A stretch of 16,420 bases of DNA from CAZSNT01 sp964607765 (GCA_964607765.1 CAZSNT010000208.1:1-16420); one strand, 5' to 3'; counted from the first letter of the stretch, positions 1 to 8,387 are shown. Numbers and translations: made by a program. The notes: generated from the sequence alone by a model not told the origin.

Positions 1-95
1 GTTAGGCGTTAGGGGTTAGGCGTTAGGGGTTAGGCGTTAGGGGTTAGGCGTTAGGCGTTAGGCGTTAGGCGTTAGGCGTTAGGCGTTAGGCGTTA
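1..95. repeat. Heptamer tandem array, GTTAGGC/GTTAGGG
   Basis: Thirteen uninterrupted 7-bp units fill positions 1-91, with a partial unit (GTTA) at 92-95. Ten units are GTTAGGC; units 2, 4 and 6 are GTTAGGG, so the left part alternates between the two types while the right part is uniform. The array starts at the window edge and probably continues upstream. It ends about 33 bp before the ATG of the transporter gene. The form resembles the short tandemly repeated heptamers (STRR) known from heterocystous cyanobacteria, but the rest of the window does not suggest that group. Confidence 0.97.
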
Positions 96-122
96 CTCGA
101 CACTCCACACTCGACACTGGTC
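95..122. repeat. Second heptamer array, ACTCGAC-type
   Basis: Immediately after the GTTAGGC array the 7-bp period continues with a different sequence: ACTCGAC, ACTCCAC, ACTCGAC, ACTGGTC. The first and third units are identical, the second differs by one base, and the fourth is degenerate. The array ends six bases before the ATG of the transporter at 129, where a ribosome-binding site would normally lie. Confidence 0.85.
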
Positions 123-128
123 ACCACC

Positions 129-1406
129 ATGCAGAACGCCATAGCTCTGTCGGGGTTCGCTGCCGTGCTGGGCATCGCGTATGCCCTGTCCTGTGACCGG
201 CAGCGCATTCACTGGCGGACGCCCGCGGCAGCGCTTGCGCTGGAGCTGGCCATTGCAGTTGCGGTCTTCCTCGCCCCCACGCGACACGTCCTGTTCGGCT
301 CACTCAACCGCGGCATACTCAAGGTCATCGACTGCGCCGACGACGGCATCGTCTTCCTCTTCGGGTATCTTGCGGAGGCGCCGCCCGGCAAGTTCTCGCT
401 TCTGGCTCAGGCGCTGCCGCTGATCATCTTCTTCTCTGCCTTCATCTCGCTGCTGTACCACGTGGGCGTGATGCAGAAGATCGTCAAAGCGCTGGCGGCG
501 GTTTTCTGTCGCGCATTCGGCATCAGCGGCGCCGAAGCGCTGGTGGCCGCCAGCAACATCTTCGTGGGCATCGAGTCCGCCCTGACGGTGCGGCCGTACC
601 TGGCCCGGATGACCACGTCCGAGCTGTTCCTGATCCTGACCGTGGGCATGTCGACCATTGCCTCGTCAGTGCTGGCGCTCTACGTCATGGCCCTCAACCA
701 GGTCTTCCCCACGATCGCTGCGCATCTGGTGTCGGCAACCGTGCTCAGCGCGCCGGCTGCCGTGTGCATTGCCAAAATCATGGTCCCGGAAACCGAGGGA
801 GCTCTGACCGCGGGAAAAGTCGTCGAACCTGAGTACAAACGGGCCACGAACGCCGTGGAGAGCGTTCTGAACGGAGCAAACGAAGGCGCGAAGATGGTAT
901 TGGGGATCTCGGCTGCGCTCATCGCGTTCATCGGGCTGGTCTCAGTGGCCAACCTGCTGCTCACCACCCTCGGCCGCGCCCCCAACGCACTGCTGCCCGT
1001 GCCCATGGACTGGACGATCCAGGGAATCCTGGCTTTCGTCTATTACCCGATCACGGTGTGTCTGGGCGTACCCATCGCCGACGCGTTCGAGGTGAGCCGG
1101 CTGATTGCCGACAGGCTGGTACAGACCGAGGTCAGTTCCTACTTCGCGCTTGCCGATCTGATCCGGGCCGGCGCCCTGCAGCCCCGGTCCGTGTTGATCG
1201 CCTCCTACGTGCTCTGCGGATTCGCGCACGTGGCGTCGCTCGCCATTTTCGTGGGTGGCACGGCGGCCCTGGCCCCGGAAAAACTCCCCCTCCTCAGCCG
1301 ACTGGGCGCTCGGGCCCTGATCGCAGCCAATCTCGCCTGCCTCATGACCGGCGCCGCCGCCAGCCTCTTCTACCACAGCGATCTTGCAGTCATCACAGTT
1401 GGGTAG
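129..1406 (+). CDS. CNT-family nucleoside transporter homologue with variant substrate site
   Basis: This 425-residue polytopic inner-membrane protein has the layout of the concentrative nucleoside transporter (CNT/NupC) family: N-terminal helices, a gate-like domain near residues 90-125, and two re-entrant hairpin regions. Visible family signatures are AASNIF..RPYL near 140-157, LNGANEGAK..L..LIAFIGLV near 247-271, and CGFA..ASLAIFVGG near 363-377, followed by LGARALIAANLA. The family couples nucleoside uptake to Na+ or H+. The first-hairpin signature, normally G-Q/M-T-E-A-P, reads GIESAL (147-152) and appears one residue shorter. The usual Asn of the GFAN motif is His367, while Ser370 and Glu334 are kept. 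The true substrate may therefore differ from ordinary nucleosides. No clear Shine-Dalgarno sequence precedes the ATG, because repeat DNA fills that space. The last 14 bp overlap the convergent helicase gene. Confidence 0.88.
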   Translation: MQNAIALSGFAAVLGIAYALSCDRQRIHWRTPAAALALELAIAVAVFLAPTRHVLFGSLNRGILKVIDCADDGIVFLFGYLAEAPPGKFSLLAQALPLIIFFSAFISLLYHVGVMQKIVKALAAVFCRAFGISGAEALVAASNIFVGIESALTVRPYLARMTTSELFLILTVGMSTIASSVLALYVMALNQVFPTIAAHLVSATVLSAPAAVCIAKIMVPETEGALTAGKVVEPEYKRATNAVESVLNGANEGAKMVLGISAALIAFIGLVSVANLLLTTLGRAPNALLPVPMDWTIQGILAFVYYPITVCLGVPIADAFEVSRLIADRLVQTEVSSYFALADLIRAGALQPRSVLIASYVLCGFAHVASLAIFVGGTAALAPEKLPLLSRLGARALIAANLACLMTGAAASLFYHSDLAVITVG

Positions 1407-4017
1407 TGTTCCAAACCACGCCCGCACCCGGAGCTGTCAACGCGCCGACCGCCTCCAGGTCCAGCCCCCACTCGTCGAGCAGCGTCTCGGTCACGTCCAC
1501 CGCCTCGCCGTCCCTGACGAACGCGCGCTCCATGCGGTGGAAAATCCGCGTCCGTGCCTGGGTCTTGAGGTTCCCGATATCCCCCACAATGATCATCTCG
1601 CGGCGGCACCGTGTGTGCGCCACGTTGACGCGGTTCGGATCGCCGACGAATCCGATTCCCCTGCCCGCGTTGCTGCGCACATAAGAGATCACCACTGCAT
1701 CGCTCTCGCCGCCCTGGAAACTGTCCACGGTCGCCACGCGTCGGCGCAGAAACTGCCGCCATTGTTCGTCTGTCAGCGCAGCGCCGGCCCAGGCCGACTC
1801 GTCAGTCGTTTTGCGGAACCGGTCCAACGCCCGGCGCAACAGACGGACCTGACGGCGATACGGAGCAATGATGGTGATCTCGTCCAGTGGATGACGCTGC
1901 ACCAGTTCCTCGAAAACGTGCAGGCAGACGCACGCCTCCAGCGGGTTGTCGAGCCCCGGCTTCTGGCCTTCCAGAACGAGCCGTTCAGAGCGCACGCCGG
2001 CCGGCAGCAAGCCGGTCCGGTACAGACGCAGCGAGGAGGCCGGGTACCGCCGCTGCCGCTCCTGATACGGCAGTCGGAAGTACTCGGCTGTTTCGCTCGC
2101 CTTCACCCGCGCGTCGTAGAACAGCGTTGACGCGAACCGCATCAGGCGGGGATTCTGGCAGCGGTAGGAGTGGCGCAGCAGTGTGACCGGCACGTGCCGT
2201 TCTTCGGCCAACCACTGCAGCGCGCTGCGGTTCACCAACGCCCAGAGCCCCCGCGGCACCGCGTCGAGACACGTGCGCAGCTCCGACAGCACACACCCGG
2301 GCAGCGGGAACGGCGGAAGCTGCAGGTGATCCCCAAACAGCACGGCGCGATCCGCCATCTGGACGCAAAGCAGGAACTCGTCCAGCCGCGTCATACCCGC
2401 CTCGTCGAAGACAATGACATCGAACGCGCCCTGTCTCGCCAGGTCCCGGCGCACCATGTCGCTCCACAGCAGCCCGATGTGCGTGCCCGCGTAGATGCTG
2501 CCGCCGCCGCACGCCTCGCGCCGGTCGGCGAACCTGCCGAAGCCGACGCGGTCCTGGAACCAACAGGCATCGGCCACATCCGCCGCCACACGCTCGCGCT
2601 GCCCCCCGAACCGGAGCACCGCCAAGTCAAGAACACGGCGGCAGATGTTGTCCACCGCGGTGTTGGAGGGGGCCGTCACCAGGATGCGCTTGCCCTGTTC
2701 GCACAACGTGCGCAGCACTTGCTCCAGCACGCACGTCTTGCCCGTGCCGGGCGGCCCTTGCACCAACGCCAGCGTGTTGTCCGGGTCAACGGCGCTGTGC
2801 CAGGCGCGAGCCTGCGAGCTGTCCAGCCACTCGGGAGCCCCGGCCCCGCTGCCAACCAGCACGCTGAATCCTGTCAGCCCCATGACGGACTTGAGCGCGA
2901 CCGAGGCGAACTCTGCGCCGGAAGCCGCCTCGGTCCTGAGCGCTTCGATCGCCGAGGCAACGTGCCGTGTGGGGCTGGCCAGCGGCTTCGCGTATAACCG
3001 GCCGCCAATCGTCTCCGGATGCAGGGGATCGGCCCAGGTCAACCGTCCGTAGACCGCACTGCCGTCGAAAACGTCCACCGTGAAATCGCCCAGCACGTCC
3101 TCGACGCCGCGACGCAGCACCCGCAGCGTGTCACCCTCGGACAGCGGCATCTCGGCGTCTGCCGGTACGCACAGAGCAGCGGCCCCCGACGATGTGGTGC
3201 CCAGCTCCTCCGCATCGGACAACGGCAGCACGAACGCCGTCTCCGACTCCACCGCCAAACGACAGGCGTCGCTGAGAAAACGCAGCTCGGCCGCGATCGC
3301 CCAAGGCGTCTGTGACGGGATGCGGCAGCTCCCGGATGCCGCTGTGACAGCGCCCAATTCGGCGTGCTCACGCGCCGCGCCCAGTTGCGGCGCAAAGGCG
3401 TAGCTGCCGCCGAGGGGCAGGGACAACTGCTCACTCACCTCGTCAACGGCCATGTCCTCCAGCGCCTTCCCGAGCAGACGCCGCACAAAGCGCAGGGGCA
3501 ACCGTTTCATCACGCGAATCGTGCGCGGCTCATGCCACTCCGACAGCGTCCGCACGGCGGCCGAGTAATCGCGTTTGGACAGACTCAGCACATCGCCGCC
3601 ACCGCCACTGTCACGCATGTGCGCGATCACGTCGTACATCACCTCAAGACGTTCCCCGAACCCCGCCTCCGTGTCTTCCACGAACGTTGGCGACTGCTCC
3701 AAGACCACCGGATCGCCATCCTGGAACGCAAGCAGAACACGCTGCTCGCTGCCCTTCCCCTCGATCACCAGTGCGGCGCACATCTCGTCCGCATCCCAAG
3801 TAAAGAACGCCGCTCTCTCAACGTCCTCAACCAAAGCCACACACGCGTCGTGCACCATCAACGAATCGCCGTCCACGGCAAACGGAGCCGGTTCCTGCGT
3901 CTGTTCCCACATCTCGAAAAACTGCCGGCTCACAACCAATTCCGGGTTGACCGACCACAGGCGCTTGCCTTCGTGGAAGTAACTCTCGATTTTGGTCAGT
4001 TCGTTCACTGAATCCAC
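1393..4017 (-). CDS. Superfamily 1 UPF1/DNA2-like helicase
   Basis: This 874-residue protein carries a complete SF1 helicase core in its C-terminal half. The motifs are Walker A GPPGTGKT (421-428), motif Ia TAPSNTAVDN (448-457), Walker B FDEAG (537-541), motif III GDHLQLPP (562-569), a motif IV region SYRCQNPRLMRF (617-628), motif V VDSFQGGESDAVV (764-776) and motif VI NRVNVAHTR (795-803). GD-x-x-QLPP and S-FQG-E-D are typical of the UPF1/SMUBP2/DNA2 group (AAA_11/AAA_12 domains), which translocates 5' to 3' on DNA or RNA. The N-terminal ~370 residues are not recognised; residues ~285-345 may be a beta-rich insert like the 1B domain. No nuclease motif was seen. The assigned start is a GTG inside a degenerate heptamer repeat with no convincing ribosome-binding site, so the true start may lie slightly downstream, for example at the GTG of codon 4. 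Its cellular role is unknown. Confidence 0.93.
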   Translation of the reverse strand: MDSVNELTKIESYFHEGKRLWSVNPELVVSRQFFEMWEQTQEPAPFAVDGDSLMVHDACVALVEDVERAAFFTWDADEMCAALVIEGKGSEQRVLLAFQDGDPVVLEQSPTFVEDTEAGFGERLEVMYDVIAHMRDSGGGGDVLSLSKRDYSAAVRTLSEWHEPRTIRVMKRLPLRFVRRLLGKALEDMAVDEVSEQLSLPLGGSYAFAPQLGAAREHAELGAVTAASGSCRIPSQTPWAIAAELRFLSDACRLAVESETAFVLPLSDAEELGTTSSGAAALCVPADAEMPLSEGDTLRVLRRGVEDVLGDFTVDVFDGSAVYGRLTWADPLHPETIGGRLYAKPLASPTRHVASAIEALRTEAASGAEFASVALKSVMGLTGFSVLVGSGAGAPEWLDSSQARAWHSAVDPDNTLALVQGPPGTGKTCVLEQVLRTLCEQGKRILVTAPSNTAVDNICRRVLDLAVLRFGGQRERVAADVADACWFQDRVGFGRFADRREACGGGSIYAGTHIGLLWSDMVRRDLARQGAFDVIVFDEAGMTRLDEFLLCVQMADRAVLFGDHLQLPPFPLPGCVLSELRTCLDAVPRGLWALVNRSALQWLAEERHVPVTLLRHSYRCQNPRLMRFASTLFYDARVKASETAEYFRLPYQERQRRYPASSLRLYRTGLLPAGVRSERLVLEGQKPGLDNPLEACVCLHVFEELVQRHPLDEITIIAPYRRQVRLLRRALDRFRKTTDESAWAGAALTDEQWRQFLRRRVATVDSFQGGESDAVVISYVRSNAGRGIGFVGDPNRVNVAHTRCRREMIIVGDIGNLKTQARTRIFHRMERAFVRDGEAVDVTETLLDEWGLDLEAVGALTAPGAGVVWNTTQL

Positions 4018-4043
4018 AGTCCGAGACCCATAGTCTGCAGTCC
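4009..4043. repeat. Degenerate heptamer array, RGACTRY-type, over the helicase start
   Basis: Read on the minus strand, five consecutive 7-bp units are GGACTGC, AGACTAT, GGGTCTC, GGACTGT and GGATTCA. GGACTG recurs exactly 21 bp apart. The units are imperfect but share a common frame. The predicted GTG start of the helicase falls within the last two units. Confidence 0.6.
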
Positions 4044-4107
4044 GTCATCCGACCGGCGGCACCCGCTATGCCGCTAACATATCACGCCGCAGCCACAATA
4101 GCCGGGG

Positions 4108-4135
4108 TTGCATCGAGGTGCACGGAAGGTATACT
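4108..4135 (+). promoter_or_regulatory. Candidate sigma70-type promoter for the 989-codon membrane gene
   Basis: TTGCAT (4108-4113) and TATACT (4130-4135) are separated by 16 bp, close to the TTGACA/TATAAT consensus. Transcription would start near 4142, only a few bases before the ATG at 4145, implying a leaderless or nearly leaderless mRNA if translation begins there. The promoter overlaps the alternative GTG start at 4118, which would then not be transcribed from it. Confidence 0.45.
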
Positions 4136-7087
4136 TCCCATTCCATGGAACCGGAGGCCCCCGCAGACAAGCGCTCCCACGACACGCCCACCCCCGGCAA
4201 CAGGCCGGCGTCCGCGCAGTTCGGAACACTTTGCACGCAGTTGCGCGCTGCCTGCCTCAACCCGGAATTCGTGTGGCCGGCCGCCTTCGCCGCCCTGCAG
4301 ATCGTGCTTGTCTGGCTTTCGGGGCAGGACTTGGCGCTGAAGGACTTCCGTCAGTTCGTCTACGGCAACGCGACTGCGCTGCTCGTTGACGCGGGCGCTC
4401 GCGTGGGACTCTATTATCGGGGACTGGGGGTCCTGAGCGTTGCCTACGCCGCGGCCGCAATGCTCTGCCATCTGACGCTCCACGCCGTCGTGCCGGATGC
4501 CCGGGCACGGCGCGCCTTCGTGTTCTGCTGCGCCGTTGCGGTGTTCGCATATGGCCTGAACGGCCTGGCTGCGCCGGGGGACATGGGCCTGTTCCGGATC
4601 GGCTGGCTCTGGCTGGGCGCTGTCGGCGCGTCCTTGGCGATCACATCGCGAGTCTCTCGGAAGGAGGACGGGACCGGGCCGGTGGACGCTGCTGCCGTAC
4701 TGCTGCTGCTCTCGCTCGCGTTCTGTTTTGTCATCCGCGTGCTGTGGCCGGGCAGCGACGGCGTCCTTGGCGGCGTCCTGCTGGTCGCGCTGGTGGTCGT
4801 GCATCTGATCGTCTACGCCCTCGCAGGCCCGGCCGGCCCCCTGCCCGTGGACAAGGCCCTGCTCGTGCTCTGCCCGTTCTGTGCGCTGCCGCTGGCATGG
4901 TTCGGGGCGACTGAACTGTACATGGTGCTGAACCAGCGCGGCTGCCACGGCCCGCCGATGGGCGCGTGGTGGCTGATTCTGAGCCTGCTGCCCGTGCTGC
5001 TGTCCGGTTGGCTTGGCTGGCGCCTGCAGCAGTCCGGGAAGCCGGCGCGCATACCGTCGATCGACACCCTTCTCGCCAACGTGCTATTCCCGCTGTTCCT
5101 GGCCTCATGCGTGCTCCTCGTGGAGTACCGGCCTGTTGCCCCCGCAACCCAGGAGCTGTTCGAAATGGCCAACCCCGCCAACGGCGTGATGCGTCTTTTC
5201 CGGTTCGGAGAGATCCCCATCCTCCAGGCGCTCAGTTCGCACGTCCTCTCCGATGTGGGGTTCCGGTTTCTCTATGTGCTGCTCAACGGCTACGACGGCA
5301 CGCAGGCATTCGACCTGTACGCGTTCCTCGACGGGCTGCTGTTCCGCCTCGCCGTGTACTACGTGCTGCTGAGACTGTTCCGCAACGGCGCATTCGCGCT
5401 CGCCTTCTGCCTGCTGTTCCCTTACGCGTGGAAGGTGTTCCCGGCGTTCTTCTCATTCGTGATCCTGTCGGTGTTCCCCCTGCACCGGCTCTACCGCAGG
5501 TGCAGCCGGGCCAATCTCTTCCTGGCCGCGGGCTGGATTGCATTCATGCTCCTGTGGCGTTTGGACTACGGCGTGTCGTGTGCGTTCGGGGCTGTGGCAG
5601 TGTGGGCGGTGAGTGTTGCACGGAGCGAGCGAGCGCTCACCGATGCGCTGCGCGACGTCGGCATACTGGCAGGCGCCGCACTGACGCTGTTCGTGGTCAC
5701 CTTTGTCGTGTGCGACTGGCTGGTGGCGGACGATTTGGTCCTGAACCTGCGTCAGGCTCTCAGCTACTTCGCCGCGACGCAAGCCCATGCATTCGGGGCC
5801 GTGTCACGCGAGACGGACCGCCTGCTGCTCGGCCATTTCTTCCTGTTCCCCGCGCTCGCACTCGCGGGCGCCGCCTTCCTGGTCAGCCCCGCCGGCAGAG
5901 CCAGGCTCAAGAACCACGCGTTCCTAACTGTCGCCCTGGTGTTCTTCCTGGGTTTCTACTTCGGCAACGCACAGCGCGCGCTCGTGCGCCACGGACTCTC
6001 GGAAGGCGATGATATTCACACGGCGTCTTACCTGTTCCTCCTGGCCGGGCTGTTCCCGCTGGTCTTCGTGCGCGACCGTGGCGGCAGACGATTCGCAGCC
6101 TTCACACTGTGCTCTTTCCTGTGTGTGGTCGGCCTGAAATACCCCCTGCCGGAACGCACCCTCCCCTACGCGCGGTCCGCGTGGCAGGCACTGGCGCACC
6201 TGCGGCCCGTCCCGGCACAGTCCGAGCGGACCACCAGGTCCGTGATCATGCCGGGGTCCGTGCAGGAAAACTGCCTGGCGCTGCGCAGATTCATGGACCG
6301 GAACTTCAGCCCGGACGCCACGTTCATCGACCTGTCCTACACGCCCATGCTCTACTTCCACACGCAACGTCGCGTGCCGTCCTACTTCAACCAGTACATG
6401 CAGAACACCGTCACTGACTTCCTGCAGCAGGAGAACCTGAAACTGCTGCACACGCTGGACGTGCCGGTGGTCGTGTTCTCGCACTGGCCCACGACACAGT
6501 GGGACGTCCTGGACGGCGTGCCCAACACGGTGCGACACGAACGCATCGCACATCACATCTACCGCAACTACCGTCCGTTCTCAGTGCTCAACGGCTACTA
6601 CCTGTGGCTGCGGAACGACATCAGCATCCCGGACGCGCACCTGCCGCCCGTCCCCGACGAGGTCGTCAGCCATACGTACGACTACCGCTTGGGTTTCACC
6701 CCTTACGCTTTGGGCCGACACCTGGCAGCGGCGCAGCCCGGGCACGTGCTCGTGGCCACGTGGAACGGCACGACCTGTGCCACCGGCACGCTGCCACTGC
6801 ACAAAGCCACCATCGACGAGCTGGTCGGTGAACGCAGAGCGTTCCTGGCACTGCGGCTGGCCAACGCCGATCCCGCGCTGCGACGCATGCGTGTCGCTTA
6901 CACTGAAGGTGCGCAGGAACGGGGTGCCTTCCGATTCCAGGTCCCCGCCGAAGCAGGCGACAGCTGGCACGTGATCCCGATCGCGTCCCAGTACAACTGG
7001 GTCAGCCGCCCGGTCGATCGCATCCGCATCCAGCCCGCCGAGCAGGGGATCCAGGTGCTCGAGGCGCGCATGATCGGTATGGACTAG
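4118..7087 (+). CDS. Large polytopic membrane protein with C-terminal soluble domain, probable GT-C-like glycosyltransferase
   Basis: The open frame encodes 989 residues from a GTG at 4118; an in-frame ATG at 4145 (codon 10) is an equally plausible start and fits the candidate promoter better. I estimate about 15-18 membrane segments between residues ~50 and ~675, including 51-70, 132-150, 190-236, 246-300, 316-336, 404-455, 466-500, 512-533 and 601-673. A loop at ~340-380 (ELFEMANPANG..) may be the first large extracytoplasmic loop seen in GT-C enzymes. Residues ~700-989 are soluble; the stretch near 735-756 (FIDLSYTPMLYFHT..RVPSYF) resembles the post-membrane domain of PMT/ArnT-like proteins. 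I cannot identify a specific family. The gene lies 19 bp upstream of a GT9 glycosyltransferase, which suggests co-transcription and a role in glycan transfer. Function is inferred from fold and context only. Confidence 0.8.
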   Translation: MHGRYTSHSMEPEAPADKRSHDTPTPGNRPASAQFGTLCTQLRAACLNPEFVWPAAFAALQIVLVWLSGQDLALKDFRQFVYGNATALLVDAGARVGLYYRGLGVLSVAYAAAAMLCHLTLHAVVPDARARRAFVFCCAVAVFAYGLNGLAAPGDMGLFRIGWLWLGAVGASLAITSRVSRKEDGTGPVDAAAVLLLLSLAFCFVIRVLWPGSDGVLGGVLLVALVVVHLIVYALAGPAGPLPVDKALLVLCPFCALPLAWFGATELYMVLNQRGCHGPPMGAWWLILSLLPVLLSGWLGWRLQQSGKPARIPSIDTLLANVLFPLFLASCVLLVEYRPVAPATQELFEMANPANGVMRLFRFGEIPILQALSSHVLSDVGFRFLYVLLNGYDGTQAFDLYAFLDGLLFRLAVYYVLLRLFRNGAFALAFCLLFPYAWKVFPAFFSFVILSVFPLHRLYRRCSRANLFLAAGWIAFMLLWRLDYGVSCAFGAVAVWAVSVARSERALTDALRDVGILAGAALTLFVVTFVVCDWLVADDLVLNLRQALSYFAATQAHAFGAVSRETDRLLLGHFFLFPALALAGAAFLVSPAGRARLKNHAFLTVALVFFLGFYFGNAQRALVRHGLSEGDDIHTASYLFLLAGLFPLVFVRDRGGRRFAAFTLCSFLCVVGLKYPLPERTLPYARSAWQALAHLRPVPAQSERTTRSVIMPGSVQENCLALRRFMDRNFSPDATFIDLSYTPMLYFHTQRRVPSYFNQYMQNTVTDFLQQENLKLLHTLDVPVVVFSHWPTTQWDVLDGVPNTVRHERIAHHIYRNYRPFSVLNGYYLWLRNDISIPDAHLPPVPDEVVSHTYDYRLGFTPYALGRHLAAAQPGHVLVATWNGTTCATGTLPLHKATIDELVGERRAFLALRLANADPALRRMRVAYTEGAQERGAFRFQVPAEAGDSWHVIPIASQYNWVSRPVDRIRIQPAEQGIQVLEARMIGMD

Positions 7088-7106
7088 AAAAGGACGCTCC
7101 TCACTC

Positions 7107-8387
7107 GTGCAGCTCAACACACAGATCTTCGTGGACCGGTACGTAGTCTGCCCTCTGGTGTTGGCTCTTGACTCTGTCGTCAGGGCGGCCGGAACGCTGC
7201 TGCGCCGCGACCATTCCCTGTCCCGGCCACTGGCCAGGGCCGCGGTGTGCAAGTTCAAGGGCATGGGCAGCATCATCCAGGCCACGCCGCTGCTGCAGAG
7301 CATCAAGAAGCAGTGGCCCGGCTGTACGCTCACATTCGTCTCGACCGAGGCGAACAGGGCGCTGTTGGAGCAGATCGACTGTGTAGATGAACTGATCCTG
7401 CTGGACGATGCCAGCGTCACAGCGCTCGTGCGGTCCCTGCCAGGCTTCGTCTGGCGTCTGTTGCGCGGGCGGTTCGACGCCTACATCGATCTGGAGATCT
7501 ACTCCCAGTTCAGTCGCCTCATGACCGTCGTCAGCTGCGCCCGAAACCGGTTCGGGTTTTACCGGCGCAGAGCCGAATGTCGTTTCGGGATCTTCACGCA
7601 CATGATGCTGTTCAGTGTCCGCGCGCCCATCGCGCAGGCATACCTGCAGATGGCCAGGCTGCTGGGTTGCCGCGACGTGGTAACGACGCTCTACCCGTTC
7701 CGGCCCCCGCATCCCCCCGCAACGGCGGCCGACGCCGATGCGGCCGCGCAGTGGCCTGAGCTGGCACACACCTACGTTGTGGTGAACCCGAACGCATCGG
7801 ATCTGCGCCTCGAACGACGCTGGCCTCCGGAGCGTTTTGTCACGCTCATCGACATGCTGATGCAGCAGTATCCGGACACCGGCGTCTGCCTGATCGGGAG
7901 CAGCAGTGAACGCGATTACGTTGACCGGATTGTCACAGCCCTGGCCTGCACGGAAGGGGTGGTAAACGCCGCAGGCAGAACAAGCATCCCGCAGCTCTTC
8001 GACCTGCTGGCACGCGCCGCAGTGCTGGTCACCAACGACACCGGGCCCATGCACGTGGCACTGGCACTGGGAGTCCCGACCGTGGCGCTCTTCGGTCCGT
8101 GCAGCCCGGAACAGTACGGCCGCGGCAGCGCACCCGCCAACCGAACGCACGTGCTCTACCGCCAAGTCTACTGCAGCCCCTGCGTGCACGAGTTCCTGAA
8201 GCCGCCGTGCCTGGGCCGCAACGAGTGCATGACGGCAATCAGCGTCGACAGCGTGATGGACGCCATGCGGCAAGGACTCGGGGACACAGCCGCCAGTCCG
8301 CCTGAGCCCCCCGACGAGGAGGAGATCCTCTACGGCTCGTCCTTCGTGCTCGGAACAGCGCACCGCACCAACCCCAAGCCGCGTTGA
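7107..8387 (+). CDS. GT9 heptosyltransferase-like glycosyltransferase
   Basis: This 426-residue cytoplasmic or peripheral protein matches the ADP-heptose:LPS heptosyltransferase family (GT9, WaaC/WaaF/WaaQ). The N-terminal signature is CKFKGMGSIIQATPLL (48-63). The C-terminal donor-binding half has VVVNPNAS (224-231), LIGSSSE (262-268), NDTGPMHVALALGVPTVALFGPCSP (310-334) and the Cys-containing tail YCSPC...C.....C (355-374). Typical GT9 enzymes have G-D in the first motif, with the Asp acting as catalytic base in WaaC; here it is Ser55 (GMGSI). The last ~35 residues are acidic and proline-rich and lie beyond the usual family end. The start is GTG, with AGGA at 7091-7094, a rather long 12 bases upstream. 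The gene follows the preceding membrane gene by 19 bp, so co-transcription is likely. The acceptor and sugar cannot be told from sequence. Confidence 0.9.
   Translation: MQLNTQIFVDRYVVCPLVLALDSVVRAAGTLLRRDHSLSRPLARAAVCKFKGMGSIIQATPLLQSIKKQWPGCTLTFVSTEANRALLEQIDCVDELILLDDASVTALVRSLPGFVWRLLRGRFDAYIDLEIYSQFSRLMTVVSCARNRFGFYRRRAECRFGIFTHMMLFSVRAPIAQAYLQMARLLGCRDVVTTLYPFRPPHPPATAADADAAAQWPELAHTYVVVNPNASDLRLERRWPPERFVTLIDMLMQQYPDTGVCLIGSSSERDYVDRIVTALACTEGVVNAAGRTSIPQLFDLLARAAVLVTNDTGPMHVALALGVPTVALFGPCSPEQYGRGSAPANRTHVLYRQVYCSPCVHEFLKPPCLGRNECMTAISVDSVMDAMRQGLGDTAASPPEPPDEEEILYGSSFVLGTAHRTNPKPR

Noticed and set aside
1..95. GTTAGGG units resembling telomeric TTAGGG repeats
   Set aside because: The period is seven, most units are GTTAGGC, and the surrounding genes are plainly bacterial. 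A linear-chromosome telomere is not supported.
1..122. CRISPR array
   Set aside because: There are no unique spacers between the units and no cas genes; these are plain tandem repeats.
1384..3434. Several long open frames antisense to or overlapping the helicase gene
   Set aside because: High GC leaves long stop-free shadow frames; their translations are Arg/Ala/Gly/Pro-rich with no motifs, while the helicase frame holds all SF1 motifs.
8160..8235. Four-cysteine metal-binding site in the GT9 C-terminus (C356, C359, C368, C374)
   Set aside because: Similar Cys residues recur in this region of many GT9 proteins, so this is not a special feature here.
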